The notes under the pieces were generated by a model. That model was not told the DNA's origin, searched no databases, and worked only from the letters and a program-made list of their open reading frames with translations. From JAWKRB01 sp041389885 (GTDB lineage: Bacteria; Myxococcota_A; Polyangia; Polyangiales; Ga0077539): a DNA stretch of 64,000 bases. The stretch spans positions 76,261 to 140,260 of the forward strand of contig JAWKRB010000023.1 in NCBI GenBank assembly GCA_041389885.1, read 5' to 3'. This document shows positions 19,006-28,566 of the stretch, one piece after another. Each line of letters begins with the position of its first letter. The stretch's first letter is position 1. Made by a program: the position numbers and the translations under genes.

Positions 19006-21420
19006 ATGCGTGGCGTCGCAGTCCACATGGGTATGGTGGCGTGTCTCGGGCTCATGGCCTGCGACGGCAGCGGGCCGGTCCGGATCTCGCCGGGAGAGGG
19101 CGACGGGGGGAGCGGGGGCGTCGCCACCGACGCGCCCGCCCCGATGGACGCGCCCGCCCCGATGGACGCCTCGCCGCCGGACGCGTCCGCCCCCCTCGAC
19201 GCCGCGTCCGCACCCGACGTGCGCGCGACCGATGTGCCTGCGGTGCAAGACGTTGCGCCGCCCTTCGACCCCGGCGCCGACCTTGCGGCGCTCACCGCGG
19301 GCGTGCGCACGATCAACCTCGGGAGCGCGCTCGCGTCGGCCCTGGTGGTGCACGGCGACCGCGCGTTCCCCGTGGTCTACGACGCCAACGGCGCGACCTT
19401 CATCGCCGCCGCCCGCGCGGGCCTCGGGCGCGTGCTCGCCTACGGCCACGAGGGCCTCGCCAACGACCCCGCCAACACCACCGACGACCGCGGGGTGCTG
19501 GTGCGCAACGTGGTCCGCTGGATGAGCGACGGGCGCACGGGCGCGGTGGTCGGGATCCAGGGCAGCCGCGCCGCCCTGCGCGACCACCTCACGGCCGCGG
19601 GCTACATCGTGCGCGCGGCCACGCCCGCCACCCTCCACGGGCTCGAGGTGTTCGTCACCGACGCCGGACAGACCCGCACCGCGGACGAGACCGCGCGACT
19701 GCAGTCCTGGGTGCGCGCCGGGGGCGGGCTCATCGTGACCGGCCACGCCTGGTACTGGGGCTATTCGAACAGCGACCCCTACCAGAACTTCTCGGGCAAC
19801 CAGCTCCTCAACGACCTTGGCCTCACCATCACCACCGACAACGACCCCACCCACAACACCGCCGTCCCGGTGCGCCCGCCCACCGACCTGGAGCACGCGG
19901 CGCGCGCCCTCGCGCGGGTGCGCGACCACACCCGAGGGACCTCTCCCCTCGACATGACCCAGCAGGTGCGGGCGAGCGCCACCGTGCGACGCGCGGTGCG
20001 GGTGATGGCCGTCGACAGCGCGTACATCACCGAGGCGCGCGCGCTGCGGGCGATGCTCCCCGACGTGATCCCCACGAGCGCCGCGCCCGTGCGGCCCGCG
20101 ACCATGCCCATCCCCGCGCTCACCGTGGTGATCGACATGAAGCTCGCGCGCGAGCTGCCCGTGGGCGAGCTGCGCGCGCACCCCGCCGCGCGTGACTTTC
20201 CCGGCGCGGTCGCGTCGCCCGGCGTCACCGTCACCCGCGCCGTCGACCTGAGCTACGCGGGGCGCACCCGCCGCGTCGGCGGGTCGAACGAGCGGCCCGT
20301 GTGGCGCGGCCTCGGGCTCTACGCGCCCCCGGGCGTGACCGTGACCGTCGACGTGCCCCCCTCGGTCGCGGCCGACGGTCGCTGTGACGTGCTCGTCGGC
20401 GCGCACTGGGACGACAACACCGGCACCGACGCCTGGAGCCGCGTGCCCGTCATCACCCGGACCTTTCCGCTGCGCGCGGCGCGCACGCTCGTGGGCAACG
20501 CCTTCGGCGGTATGGTCTACCTCCGGGTGCCCGCGGGCGTCGCGCTCGGCGTGCAGAGCGTCACCGTCGCGGGCGCGGTGGCGTCGCCGCGCTTCGTGAG
20601 TGGGGTGACGACGGCCGACGCCTGGCGCGCCTCGCTCGCGTCGACCGCGGCGCCGTGGGCCGAGCTCGAGACCGGGCGGCTGGTCCTCACGGTGCCCACC
20701 GAAGACGCGCGGGCGGTGACCGACCCCGACGCGCTCATGTCGTTCTGGGACAACGTGATGGACGCCGACGCCGACCTCGCCGCCCTCGACCGCGCGCGAC
20801 CGCGCGCCGAGCGCGTCGTGTTCGACCGGCAGATCGTCGCGGGCTACATGCACGCGGGCTACCCCATCGAGGCGTTCGTGCCGCAGGCGCGCGAGTCGCT
20901 CGACCTCGCGGCGCTGCGGCGCGCGGGCAACTGGGGCTTCTTTCACGAGATCGGGCACAACCACCAGTTCGGCGACTGGTCGTGGAGCGGCACCGGCGAG
21001 GCCACGGTGAACCTCTGGTCGGTGTACGCCATGGAGCGCGTCGTGGGCCTCGCGCCGCGCTCGGGTCACCCCGCGGTCACCCCGAGCGAGCGCGCCGCGC
21101 GGGTGCAGGCGTACATCGCGGGCGGGCGAAACTTCGCCCGCGACTGGAGCGTGTGGACGGCCCTCGAGACCTTCTTGCAGCTGCAAGAGGCCTTCGGCTG
21201 GACCCTCTTCACCGATCTCAACGGGGAGTACCTCGCGCTGCCCGAGAACCAGCGGCCCGCCGACGAGTCTGAGCGTATCCAGCGGTGGGTCGTACGCAGC
21301 TCGCAGCGGGTGAACCGCAACCTCGTGCCGTTCTACGCCTCGTGGGGCTTTCCCATCACCCAGGCCACCCGCGACGCCACCGCGGCCCTGCCGACCTGGG
21401 CCGAGAACCCGATGCGCTGA
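19006..21420 (+). CDS. M60-like zinc metallopeptidase lipoprotein (TCAF-like)
   Basis: 804 aa from the ATG at 19006, chosen because it gives a short signal peptide with LMAC lipobox; the frame is open upstream but non-informative. An Asp/Ala/Pro linker follows. The N-terminal ~250 residues resemble the amidotransferase-like domain seen before M60 domains in TRPM8-channel-associated factors (gYGHEGLAND, VRWMSDGR). The peptidase carries HEIGHNHQ at 647-654 and a downstream GEATVNLW providing the third ligand Glu. M60/enhancin enzymes cleave mucin-type glycoproteins, so a surface protease acting on prey or host glycoproteins is likely (inference). Confidence 0.82.
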   Translation: MRGVAVHMGMVACLGLMACDGSGPVRISPGEGDGGSGGVATDAPAPMDAPAPMDASPPDASAPLDAASAPDVRATDVPAVQDVAPPFDPGADLAALTAGVRTINLGSALASALVVHGDRAFPVVYDANGATFIAAARAGLGRVLAYGHEGLANDPANTTDDRGVLVRNVVRWMSDGRTGAVVGIQGSRAALRDHLTAAGYIVRAATPATLHGLEVFVTDAGQTRTADETARLQSWVRAGGGLIVTGHAWYWGYSNSDPYQNFSGNQLLNDLGLTITTDNDPTHNTAVPVRPPTDLEHAARALARVRDHTRGTSPLDMTQQVRASATVRRAVRVMAVDSAYITEARALRAMLPDVIPTSAAPVRPATMPIPALTVVIDMKLARELPVGELRAHPAARDFPGAVASPGVTVTRAVDLSYAGRTRRVGGSNERPVWRGLGLYAPPGVTVTVDVPPSVAADGRCDVLVGAHWDDNTGTDAWSRVPVITRTFPLRAARTLVGNAFGGMVYLRVPAGVALGVQSVTVAGAVASPRFVSGVTTADAWRASLASTAAPWAELETGRLVLTVPTEDARAVTDPDALMSFWDNVMDADADLAALDRARPRAERVVFDRQIVAGYMHAGYPIEAFVPQARESLDLAALRRAGNWGFFHEIGHNHQFGDWSWSGTGEATVNLWSVYAMERVVGLAPRSGHPAVTPSERAARVQAYIAGGRNFARDWSVWTALETFLQLQEAFGWTLFTDLNGEYLALPENQRPADESERIQRWVVRSSQRVNRNLVPFYASWGFPITQATRDATAALPTWAENPMR

Positions 21421-21794
21421 GCGGGCGCGGCGCCCGGCGCCAGGCTCCCACCCGAAGATCGAGTGGACGACGACCGCGGCGGGCGGGTGGCCGCGCGCAC
21501 CTCTTCGCCGATCGGCGGGGAGGTGCGGATGGCCTGGTGGATACGAATCTCCGCCCACGCATGCACCCCGATCGCGCCCGATCTCGCGCTCGATCTCGCG
21601 CTTCAGGGTGAGTGCCTGACGCCGCGCTCGCTGGAGTGAGTCACGTCGTGCGGTGCGGCTTCACGAGCTGTCCGCGGATCGGTGGAGGATCCTCCGCCGG
21701 GTAGATCACGCGCTGCAGAAGCGCTGCCGAGGTGTGGCGGATGCTCCTCGGCGTTCGGCGCGGCGAACGCGCAGCCCCGGCGCGCGAAAACCAG
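21421..21794. other. Intergenic stretch with one near-perfect palindrome
   Basis: No convincing gene. The ORFs here are shadows of one another with no family features. A 28-bp imperfect palindrome at 21498-21525 (cacctc-tt-cgccgatcggcg-gg-gaggtg) could be an operator or a hairpin. It lies 75 bp after the metallopeptidase stop. Confidence 0.45.
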
Positions 21795-21881
21795 CAGAGG
21801 AGAAGGGATTCGAACCCCTGGTACCCTCACGGGTACGGCGGTTTTCAAAACCGCTGCCTTCGACCACTCGGCCACTCCTCT
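21795..21881 (-). tRNA. tRNA-Ser (UGA)
   Basis: Read on the minus strand, the acceptor strands AGAGGAG (21881-21875) and CTCCTCT (21802-21796) pair over 7 bp. The anticodon loop is TTTGAAA, giving anticodon TGA at 21847-21845. The T arm contains GGTTCGAATCC, and a long variable arm (gtacccgtgagggtac) is present as expected for serine. Length 87 nt with discriminator G. CCA is not encoded. Confidence 0.93.
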
Positions 21882-22045
21882 AGAACGCGCGGACCATAGC
21901 GCAACGCGCGGCCGCCTGCCCAGCGCGCGGCGCGGGCTCCCTTCGGCGGGCGACGTCGATTCGCCCGCTCGCAACGTTCGTCCCTTCACGTGAGCTCGCG
22001 CGGCGCTCAGCCTCGAAGGACGACCCACACAAGCGCCGCCCGCGC

Positions 22046-22366
22046 TCACTCCGTCTCGGGCGCCTCGGCCGCGTCGAGGGAGGCCTCGACGGGGTCGCCC
22101 TCGGCGGGCCCCGGCTCCTGCCCCGCGATCGGCGGGACCTCGGCGGCCCTGGCCTCGGGCTCGGCCGGGCCCCTGGCCTCGACGGCGGGGAAGGCCGGCG
22201 CGGGGTAGGGCGGCGGAGCGTGCGGGGAGACCGGCGCGGCGGGGAGCGCGAGCGCGTCTTTCACGGCCTGCGCGTGCGCGACGGCGGCCTCGCCGAGCTC
22301 GCCCCCGCGCTCCACCGCGTCGCGGTGCACCGCCTGGCCATCGATCTTCGCCGTGTTCTCGGTCAT
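22046..22366 (-). CDS. Hypothetical Pro/Ala/Glu-rich small protein
   Basis: 106 aa. A well-placed GGAGG ribosome site lies 6 bp before the ATG at 22366, the best evidence that the gene is real. The first ~45 residues are predicted helical; the rest is a Pro/Ala/Glu-rich low-complexity tail with 'PAEPEARAAE'-type runs. No signal peptide or membrane segment. It is divergent from the MBL-fold gene, ~70 bp apart. Function unknown. Confidence 0.6.
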   Translation of the reverse strand: MTENTAKIDGQAVHRDAVERGGELGEAAVAHAQAVKDALALPAAPVSPHAPPPYPAPAFPAVEARGPAEPEARAAEVPPIAGQEPGPAEGDPVEASLDAAEAPETE

Positions 22367-22435
22367 CGCAGCCTCCGTTCTTCAGCGCGTCGTCGAAGCG
22401 ACGCCCGCGGGATCGGTTATACCTCACCGCGCGAG

Positions 22436-23074
22436 ATGTTCATCGAGACCTTTCCTGTTCCTCCGCTCGGGTGCAACTGCGTGATCCTCGGCGACGAGGT
22501 CGCGAAGGAGGCCATCGTCATCGACCCCGGCGGCGACGCCAAGGGGATCCTCCGGCGCCTCCGCGAGCGCGGGATCACCGTGAAGAGCATCGTGCATACG
22601 CACACGCACATCGACCACGTGGGCGCGACGGCCGAGGTGCAGCGCGAGACCTCGGCGCCCGCGCGCATCCACGAGGGCGACCTCTTTCTCTACGACATGC
22701 TCGAGGTGCAGGGGCAGATGCTCGGGATGCGTGGTCCCGCGCGGGCCGAGCTCGACAGCTTTCTGCGCGACGACGAGACCCTCGCCGCGGGCGCGGCGTC
22801 GCTCACCGTGCTCCACACGCCGGGGCACACCCCGGGGAGCGTGTGCTTTCAGTCCCACGACGGCGAGCGCGCGGTGGTGCTCTCGGGGGACACCTTGTTT
22901 CAAGGGTCCATCGGCCGCACCGACCTCTGGGGCGGGGACTCTGACCTCATTCTCACGTCGATTCGGGGGCGGCTGCTCTCACTGCCGGACGACACCGTGG
23001 TGATCCCCGGCCACGGCGGCGCGAGCACCATCGGCGACGAGCGGCGCCGGAACCCCTTTTTGCGCGCCCGCTGA
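22436..23074 (+). CDS. MBL-fold metallo-hydrolase (glyoxalase II-like)
   Basis: 212 aa from the ATG at 22436, where family similarity begins (MFIETFPVPPLGCNC). The metal-binding motif HTHIDH spans residues 56-61, followed by LHTPGHTPGSVCF, LSGDTLFQGSIGRTD and VIPGHGG, the full set of zinc ligands for the glyoxalase II-like branch. These enzymes hydrolyse thioesters such as S-lactoylglutathione; the short form without the C-terminal GloB substrate domain has broader or unknown substrates. Converges with the lipoprotein gene at 23077, 2 bp apart. Confidence 0.9.
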   Translation: MFIETFPVPPLGCNCVILGDEVAKEAIVIDPGGDAKGILRRLRERGITVKSIVHTHTHIDHVGATAEVQRETSAPARIHEGDLFLYDMLEVQGQMLGMRGPARAELDSFLRDDETLAAGAASLTVLHTPGHTPGSVCFQSHDGERAVVLSGDTLFQGSIGRTDLWGGDSDLILTSIRGRLLSLPDDTVVIPGHGGASTIGDERRRNPFLRAR

Positions 23075-23076
23075 GC

Positions 23077-24231
23077 TCAGCGCCAGGCGGCCGAGAGCGC
23101 CACGGGGTCGAGCTCGGTGGGCGACACCGGCGCGTCGGGCGAGATCGGGATCGCGCTGTCAAAGGGCAGCAGCGTGGCGCCTCCGGTGCTGAAATCACGG
23201 ATGCGCCAGGCGAGGTGATAGCCCGGCCCGAGGTCGGCGAAGGCGCTCTGGCGATACACCGCCGCGTCGGCGTCGCCACCGGGGCCGCGCCAGACCACGG
23301 TGATCTTCGAGATCCCGCGCAGCACGTCGCCCGCGGCGAGGTTCATACGGCGGTCGTCGTCGAGGTCGTCGTAGACCACGATCATCGCCGTCGCGAGGGG
23401 GACATCGCCGAGGGTGTAGCGCACGCCCTCGGGCGGCGCGTCGCTCAGAACCAGCGGAAACTGTGACCAATTTCCGAGGAACCGCAGCTGCACGCCGTTG
23501 CTCTCGACCAGCCCCTGGGTCATGGGCCGCACCCAGAAGAGCGCGGCGCGGGGGCTGGTGAGGGGGCGCTGGGTCTCGGGGCGAATGCGCTCGACGCCGC
23601 CGAGGAGGTTGAGCTGCGCGGCGCCCTCGAGCACCCCCGCGCGACGGAGCTCGAGGTCGGGGCTCTCGGGGCCGAAGCGCAGGAGCATCGAGTCGGGACC
23701 CATCGCCGTGAGGGTGTAGGTCGCCTGCCCCCCGGCGACGACGAACTGACCCCGCTCCGAGTCGAGGAGGCCCGGCACGGCGAGGCCGTTGGCGGAGAAC
23801 TGATCCATCTCCATCTGCACGCCGCTGTACGTAATGTGCTCATTGAAGAGCATCGCCACGCTCAGGGCGAAGCGCTGCGGCGTGAGCCGCAGGTACCCGT
23901 TGGCGCGAATCGGGACCATCATCCCCGTCATGGGGTTGGTGAAGAACGAGCCCGTGTCGGTGGCCTCGACGCGGACCCCCTGCATCCCGTTGAAGCCGTA
24001 GCGCACGATGCGCCATCGACCGCTGAGGTCCATCGCGGGCGCGTCGGCGGGCGCGGGCGCGTCGGTGAGGGCGGGCGCGTCGGCGGGCGCGGGCGCGTCG
24101 GTGAGGGCGGGCGCGTCGGTGAGGGCTGGCGCGTCGGCCGTGACCGAGGCGTCGGGCGACGCGGTCGCGGGGACCACGGTCGAGCTGCATGCGGCGCCGA
24201 GGAGGGTGAGGATCGTCGCGAGCTTGCGCAT
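23077..24231 (-). CDS. Lipoprotein with TDAPA-repeat linker, unknown domain
   Basis: 384 aa, start ATG 24231 giving the signal peptide MRKLATILTLLGAAC with a lipobox Cys. The linker is a run of ADAPA/TDAPA units (encoded at about 24033-24141). The remaining ~310 residues are predicted beta-rich, beginning LSGRWRIVRYGFNG, a start reminiscent of lipocalin-like or other calycin barrels, but I cannot assign a family. The linker repeat is also a DNA repeat of 15/30-bp units. Located between the MBL-fold gene and a membrane protein gene, probably transcribed alone. Confidence 0.72.
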   Translation of the reverse strand: MRKLATILTLLGAACSSTVVPATASPDASVTADAPALTDAPALTDAPAPADAPALTDAPAPADAPAMDLSGRWRIVRYGFNGMQGVRVEATDTGSFFTNPMTGMMVPIRANGYLRLTPQRFALSVAMLFNEHITYSGVQMEMDQFSANGLAVPGLLDSERGQFVVAGGQATYTLTAMGPDSMLLRFGPESPDLELRRAGVLEGAAQLNLLGGVERIRPETQRPLTSPRAALFWVRPMTQGLVESNGVQLRFLGNWSQFPLVLSDAPPEGVRYTLGDVPLATAMIVVYDDLDDDRRMNLAAGDVLRGISKITVVWRGPGGDADAAVYRQSAFADLGPGYHLAWRIRDFSTGGATLLPFDSAIPISPDAPVSPTELDPVALSAAWR

Positions 24232-24373
24232 GATGGGCAGGATCTTAGTCCGTACGCGCGGTCCGAACGAAGCGGGGCGGCGTCTTTCGGGCCGCGGGCC
24301 GCGCGCCTCGGTCGGGCCCGACGGTAGACACGGCGCCCAGAGGGGGAGACTCTTTCGGAGAGGAGGCGAAGGC

Positions 24374-24895
24374 ATGAAACGTCCGCGCATGAGACCGACC
24401 TTCGAGATCCCCCTCGCGGTCGATCCCCAGGAGGTGCTCGCGCAGCTCCGGCGCAGGCTCCGCGACACCGACTGCCACGCCGACGGCAGCGTGCTCCGCC
24501 AGGGCGCCGAGATTCACACCAGCGGCGCGCGGCAACACTTCTGGTCGCCCACGCTCAGCGTGCAGATCGAGCGGCGCGAGGAACAGACCGTGCTCCGCGG
24601 GCGCTTCGCGCCGTCGCCCAGCGTGTGGATGCTCTTCGTCGGGATCTACGGGATCGTCGCCATGGGCGGCCTCGCCGCGCTGATGTACGGCGTGAGCCAG
24701 GTCATGCTGGGGTGGTCGCCGTGGGCCTTCTGGGGCGTGCCCGCCGCGGCGGCGCTCGGGGCCTTCGTGTACGGCGCGGTGTTCATCGGCCAGGGGCTCG
24801 GCGCCGAGGAGATGCACATGCAGCGCAGCGTGGTGGAGCGCGCCGTCGAAGACGCGAGCCGCCCCGCGGTCACCCCCGACGACGCGCAAGGGTAA
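24374..24895 (+). CDS. Hypothetical membrane protein
   Basis: 173 aa. The ATG at 24374 follows a strong AGGAGG site 7 bp upstream (24361-24366), so the long upstream extension of the open frame is not used. The N-terminal ~75 residues form a soluble domain; two TM helices follow (VWMLFVGIYGIVAMGGLAAL and WAFWGVPAAAALGAFVYG), then a short charged tail. No family recognised. Confidence 0.7.
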   Translation: MKRPRMRPTFEIPLAVDPQEVLAQLRRRLRDTDCHADGSVLRQGAEIHTSGARQHFWSPTLSVQIERREEQTVLRGRFAPSPSVWMLFVGIYGIVAMGGLAALMYGVSQVMLGWSPWAFWGVPAAAALGAFVYGAVFIGQGLGAEEMHMQRSVVERAVEDASRPAVTPDDAQG

Positions 24896-24967
24896 TCCCC
24901 CCGCGGGAACCTTCGCGGCGGCGCGCTGTCACTCCCCGCAGCACATCGTCGTGCGGAGGTGGTGGCC

Positions 24968-27361
24968 GTGGCTATTCGTGTCCTCGCGCTGTTCGTGGCG
25001 CTCGTCTGTCTCCCCTTGAACGCCTTCGCCGAGGGCGCCCTGCGCGCCCTGGACCCGCAGGGCAACCCCCTGGGCAACCTCCCCCTGGTGCACACCGACG
25101 TGCGCATGGACGTCTCCGACGGCGTCGCCGGCGTGAGCGTGACGCAGCGGTTTCGCAACGGGCACCCGCGGGCCATCGAGGCCGTGTACGTGTTCCCGCT
25201 GCCCGTCGACGCGGCGATCGATGCGATGTCGATGCGCCTGGGAGACAGGGTGATTCGCGCGCAGATCGCGCGGCGCGACGAGGCCCGACGGACCTACGAC
25301 CGCGCCCGCGCCCAGGGCCACCGCGCCGCGCTGCTGGAGCAGGAGCGCCCCAACATCTTCACCATGCGCGTGGCGAACGTCACCGCCGGCGTCGACATCG
25401 AGGTCACCACGCACTTCTTCGGCCGCGCGCGCTACGACCACGGCGCGTGGGAGCTCGCGTTCCCGATGGTCGTGGGGCCGAGGTACATCCCCGGTGAGCC
25501 CCTCTCGGTCGCGAGCCGAGACACCGCGCAGGTGCCCGACGCGTCGCGGATCACCCCGGGTTATGTGCCCCCGGGCACGCGCTCGGGGCACGCGATCACC
25601 CTCACCGCGAACCTCAACGCCGGGGGCGCGCTGCGCGAGCTCTCGTCGCCCTCGCACGAGCTCGACGTCACCCGCGTCGACCCCAGCCGCGCGACGATCT
25701 CGCTGCGAGACAAGGACGAGATCCCCAACCGCGACTTCGTGCTCCGCTGGCGCACCGCCGAGGCGCAGCTCGCCGCGCGGGCGATGATGCACCGCCCCGA
25801 CCCCAGCGCGCCGGGCTACCTCTCGCTCACCCTCGAGGCGCCCGCGACGGTGCCGAACACCGAGGTCGCGCCGCGGGAGCTGGTGTTCCTCCTCGACACC
25901 TCGGGCTCGATGCACGGCGCGCCCCTCGAGGCGGCGAAGCGCGCGATCCGCCAGGCGCTCCAGGCGTTGGGTCCGCGCGACACCTTCGCGCTGCTCGACT
26001 TCGCCGACGCCGCGTCGTCGCTCTCGCCTCGCCCCCTCGACAACACCCCCGCCCACGTCGCCCGCGCCCTCGCCTACCTCGACGCGCTCCAGGCGAGCGG
26101 GGGCACCAACCAGCTCGCGGGGATTCACGCCGCGCTGAGCCTCCCCGGCGACGCGATGCGCCTGCGCTACGTGGTCTTCATGACCGACGGGTACATCGGC
26201 AACGAGCGGCAGGTCATGGCCCTCACGAACCGCGAGATCGGCCGCGCGAGGATCTTCTCCTTCGGCATCGGCGCGTCGGTGAACCGCTACCTCCTCGACG
26301 AGGTCGCCCAGGCGGGCCGGGGCTTCGCCGAGTACCTCCGCCCCGACGAGGAGCCCTCGGCGATGATCGAGCGCTTCTACGCCCGCATCGGCCAGCCCTG
26401 GCTCACCGACGTCACCGTCGACTGGGGCGACGGCGTGCGCGACGCGCTCCCCTCGCCGATGCCCGATCTCTCAGCGCTGCAGCCGCTTACGGCGCTCGCG
26501 CGCTTCACCGCGACGGGTCCACGCACCGTCACCGTGCGCGGGCGCGTGGCGGGCCGGGAGTTCTCGCGGGCGGTGAGCCTCGTGCTCCCCGCGCGGGAAG
26601 ACGCGAACCCCGCGGTGGCCAGCGTGTGGGCGCGCGAGACCCTCGCGAAGATGGAGCGCGACGCGCACTACAGCGAGACGCCCGACGCGACGCGCGAAGA
26701 GGTCACGACCCTCGCCCTCGCGCACCACCTCGTGAGCACGCACACGTCCTTCGTCGCGGTGGACAGCTCGCAGCGGGTGAGCGACGGCGCGCCGCGCACG
26801 GTGAACCAGCCGCTGGACGGCCCCGAGGGGGTGAACCTCCAGGCCGCGGGGGGGCGAATCGGAGAGTCCTTCGGGTACGGCGGCCTGGGCCTGCGTGGGA
26901 CCGGCGCGGGCGGCGGCGGCGCGGGCGAGGGCACCATCGGCCTGGGGCGAATCGGGAGCGTCGGACACGGCGTCGGCGTCGGCCAGGGCTACGGGGGCGG
27001 CGTCGGCAGGCTGCGCGAGCGCGGCCCCGCGCCCACGGTGCGCGTGGCGGCGCCGACGGTGTCGGGCTCCCTCGACCGCGTGGTCGTTCAGCGCGTGGTG
27101 CGGCGAAACATCAACGCGCTCCGGCGCTGCTACGAGATGGGCGTGGCGCGCGACCCCACGCTCGCGGGGAGCCTCACGCCGCGCTTCGTCATCGGCCCCA
27201 ACGGCAGGGTGGTCGCCGTGACCTTCGGTCCGGGTACGCTGCGAGACCCCGCGCTGACGACCTGCGTGGCGACGATGATGCGGCGGTGGCTCTTTCCCGC
27301 GACGAGCGGCGGGGTGGTGATGGTGTCGTATCCGATGTTCTTCGCCCTGAGTGTGCGATGA
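24968..27361 (+). CDS. Secreted VIT/VWA domain protein with AgmX/PglI-like C-terminus
   Basis: 797 aa. Several GTG codons start this frame; the one at 24968 is preferred because GGAGG lies 8 bp upstream and it opens directly on a signal peptide ending NAFA. The N-terminal VIT domain (VTQRFRNGHPRAIEAVYVFPLP) is followed by a VWA domain with the MIDAS motif DTSGS at 310-314, as in inter-alpha-trypsin inhibitor heavy chains. A Gly-rich segment leads to a C-terminal domain with VVRRNINALRRCYE and WLFPATSGGVVMVSYP, matching the domain of the kinase at 16774. Likely a periplasmic or surface adhesion/assembly protein. Followed 6 bp later by a probable outer-membrane protein gene. Confidence 0.88.
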   Translation: MAIRVLALFVALVCLPLNAFAEGALRALDPQGNPLGNLPLVHTDVRMDVSDGVAGVSVTQRFRNGHPRAIEAVYVFPLPVDAAIDAMSMRLGDRVIRAQIARRDEARRTYDRARAQGHRAALLEQERPNIFTMRVANVTAGVDIEVTTHFFGRARYDHGAWELAFPMVVGPRYIPGEPLSVASRDTAQVPDASRITPGYVPPGTRSGHAITLTANLNAGGALRELSSPSHELDVTRVDPSRATISLRDKDEIPNRDFVLRWRTAEAQLAARAMMHRPDPSAPGYLSLTLEAPATVPNTEVAPRELVFLLDTSGSMHGAPLEAAKRAIRQALQALGPRDTFALLDFADAASSLSPRPLDNTPAHVARALAYLDALQASGGTNQLAGIHAALSLPGDAMRLRYVVFMTDGYIGNERQVMALTNREIGRARIFSFGIGASVNRYLLDEVAQAGRGFAEYLRPDEEPSAMIERFYARIGQPWLTDVTVDWGDGVRDALPSPMPDLSALQPLTALARFTATGPRTVTVRGRVAGREFSRAVSLVLPAREDANPAVASVWARETLAKMERDAHYSETPDATREEVTTLALAHHLVSTHTSFVAVDSSQRVSDGAPRTVNQPLDGPEGVNLQAAGGRIGESFGYGGLGLRGTGAGGGGAGEGTIGLGRIGSVGHGVGVGQGYGGGVGRLRERGPAPTVRVAAPTVSGSLDRVVVQRVVRRNINALRRCYEMGVARDPTLAGSLTPRFVIGPNGRVVAVTFGPGTLRDPALTTCVATMMRRWLFPATSGGVVMVSYPMFFALSVR

Positions 27362-27367
27362 AGGGGC

Positions 27368-28492
27368 GTGCGCGCCGCCCTCTCGCTCTCGCTGCTCCTC
27401 GCCTCCGGGAGCGCCTTCGGTCAACGCTGGTCGTTTGAAGGGGGCCTCGCGGGCGACGTGTCGCTCGCCCCCGACCCCCGCGGCTTCGGCATCGTCGTCG
27501 CCGACCTCCGCGGCCGCGGCGTCGCCCACGGCGACCTGCGGATCACCCTGAACACCGACACCCTCCAGGTGGGCCTGGAGAACGTCGCGCTCTCGCCCCG
27601 CGTGCAGCTCAACGTCTTCGCGCGGGGAGAGGGCCTCTTCGCGGGGATGCTCCCGACCTACCTCGCCCGCGGCGAGGCCGTCGCCACGCGAGGCTTCTTC
27701 GCGAGCTACGCGCAGGTCGGCGCGAGCGTGAAATGGCTCCCGGGAGGCCCGCACGTGCTCGAGCTCGCGCTCTCGGGGCGTCGCTGGTTCTTCACCGCGA
27801 GCGACGCCACGACGGTGCGGCTGCCGCCGGAGCCCTTCACCTTCGAGCCCCGGCTCCGCTACGTCTACTGGGCCCTGCGCACCCCGCAGGGAGACACCGA
27901 CCCTGCCATCTTTCACCCGCGCTTCGAGGGCGTCGCCGCCGGGGTCGAGCTGGGCATGGACCTTCGCTCGGAGCCCTTCGCCGCCGCGCCCGACGACAGC
28001 CGCGCGCTGCGCAACCTCCGGGTGAACGAGCGCGCGCTCTTCGTGCGGCAGTGGATCCGCGCGGGGGTGAGGGCGCACCGACGGCTCCGGGTGCAGATCG
28101 AGGAGCAGGCGTCGTACGGGCTCGACGAAGACGACCTCTCGCGCCCCAGGGTGGGCGGAATGAACCCCTACGCGGTGCAGATCCCAGGGCTGCCGTGGCC
28201 CGCGCTGCTCTCGGAGCGCTTCGTCGCCGCGCTGGTGAGCGCCCACTGGGCCGTGTCTCGCCCCGGCTCCCACGAACTCGGGGTCGCCCTCGGCGCCGGA
28301 GGCTTCAGCGACCCGGCGCGACGCGGGGTCATCGACCAGTACGGCTTCTTCTCCGGCGCGGCGATCTTCGCCGACCTGCGCTGGGAGCGGCTGGTGGTGC
28401 ACCTGCGCGCAGGGGCCGCGCTGCCCAACGAGTGGCTCGACCGCGCGCCGCACGTCAGCGCCTTCGCGTCCATCACCCGCGCGTGGAGGTGA
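27368..28492 (+). CDS. Probable outer-membrane beta-barrel protein
   Basis: 374 aa, GTG start 6 bp after the VIT/VWA stop, so probably co-translated with it. A signal peptide (ALSLSLLLASGSAFG) is cleaved before a domain rich in alternating hydrophobic residues, with strands such as HVLELALSGRRWFF and ERLVVHLRAGAAL. The protein ends in a short strand with terminal WR rather than the classical Phe. No family recognised. The pairing suggests an envelope complex with the VWA protein (inference). Confidence 0.68.
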   Translation: MRAALSLSLLLASGSAFGQRWSFEGGLAGDVSLAPDPRGFGIVVADLRGRGVAHGDLRITLNTDTLQVGLENVALSPRVQLNVFARGEGLFAGMLPTYLARGEAVATRGFFASYAQVGASVKWLPGGPHVLELALSGRRWFFTASDATTVRLPPEPFTFEPRLRYVYWALRTPQGDTDPAIFHPRFEGVAAGVELGMDLRSEPFAAAPDDSRALRNLRVNERALFVRQWIRAGVRAHRRLRVQIEEQASYGLDEDDLSRPRVGGMNPYAVQIPGLPWPALLSERFVAALVSAHWAVSRPGSHELGVALGAGGFSDPARRGVIDQYGFFSGAAIFADLRWERLVVHLRAGAALPNEWLDRAPHVSAFASITRAWR

Positions 28493-28566
28493 CAGAATAT
28501 GTCCGCGAGAGACGTGCGTCCTGGCGCGGAATGGTGCATGACGTTCGGGAGGAGAACGGAACGACC

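Noticed and set aside
18502..21558. 1,018-residue open frame on the minus strand
   Set aside because: Antisense shadow of the metallopeptidase and the end of the kinase gene; no domain and composition-driven repeats.
22046..22366. Plus-strand long frame 22220-23074 read as one gene
   Set aside because: The part before 22436 lacks MBL-family sequence and overlaps the divergent small gene with a good ribosome site; the hydrolase begins at the ATG at 22436.
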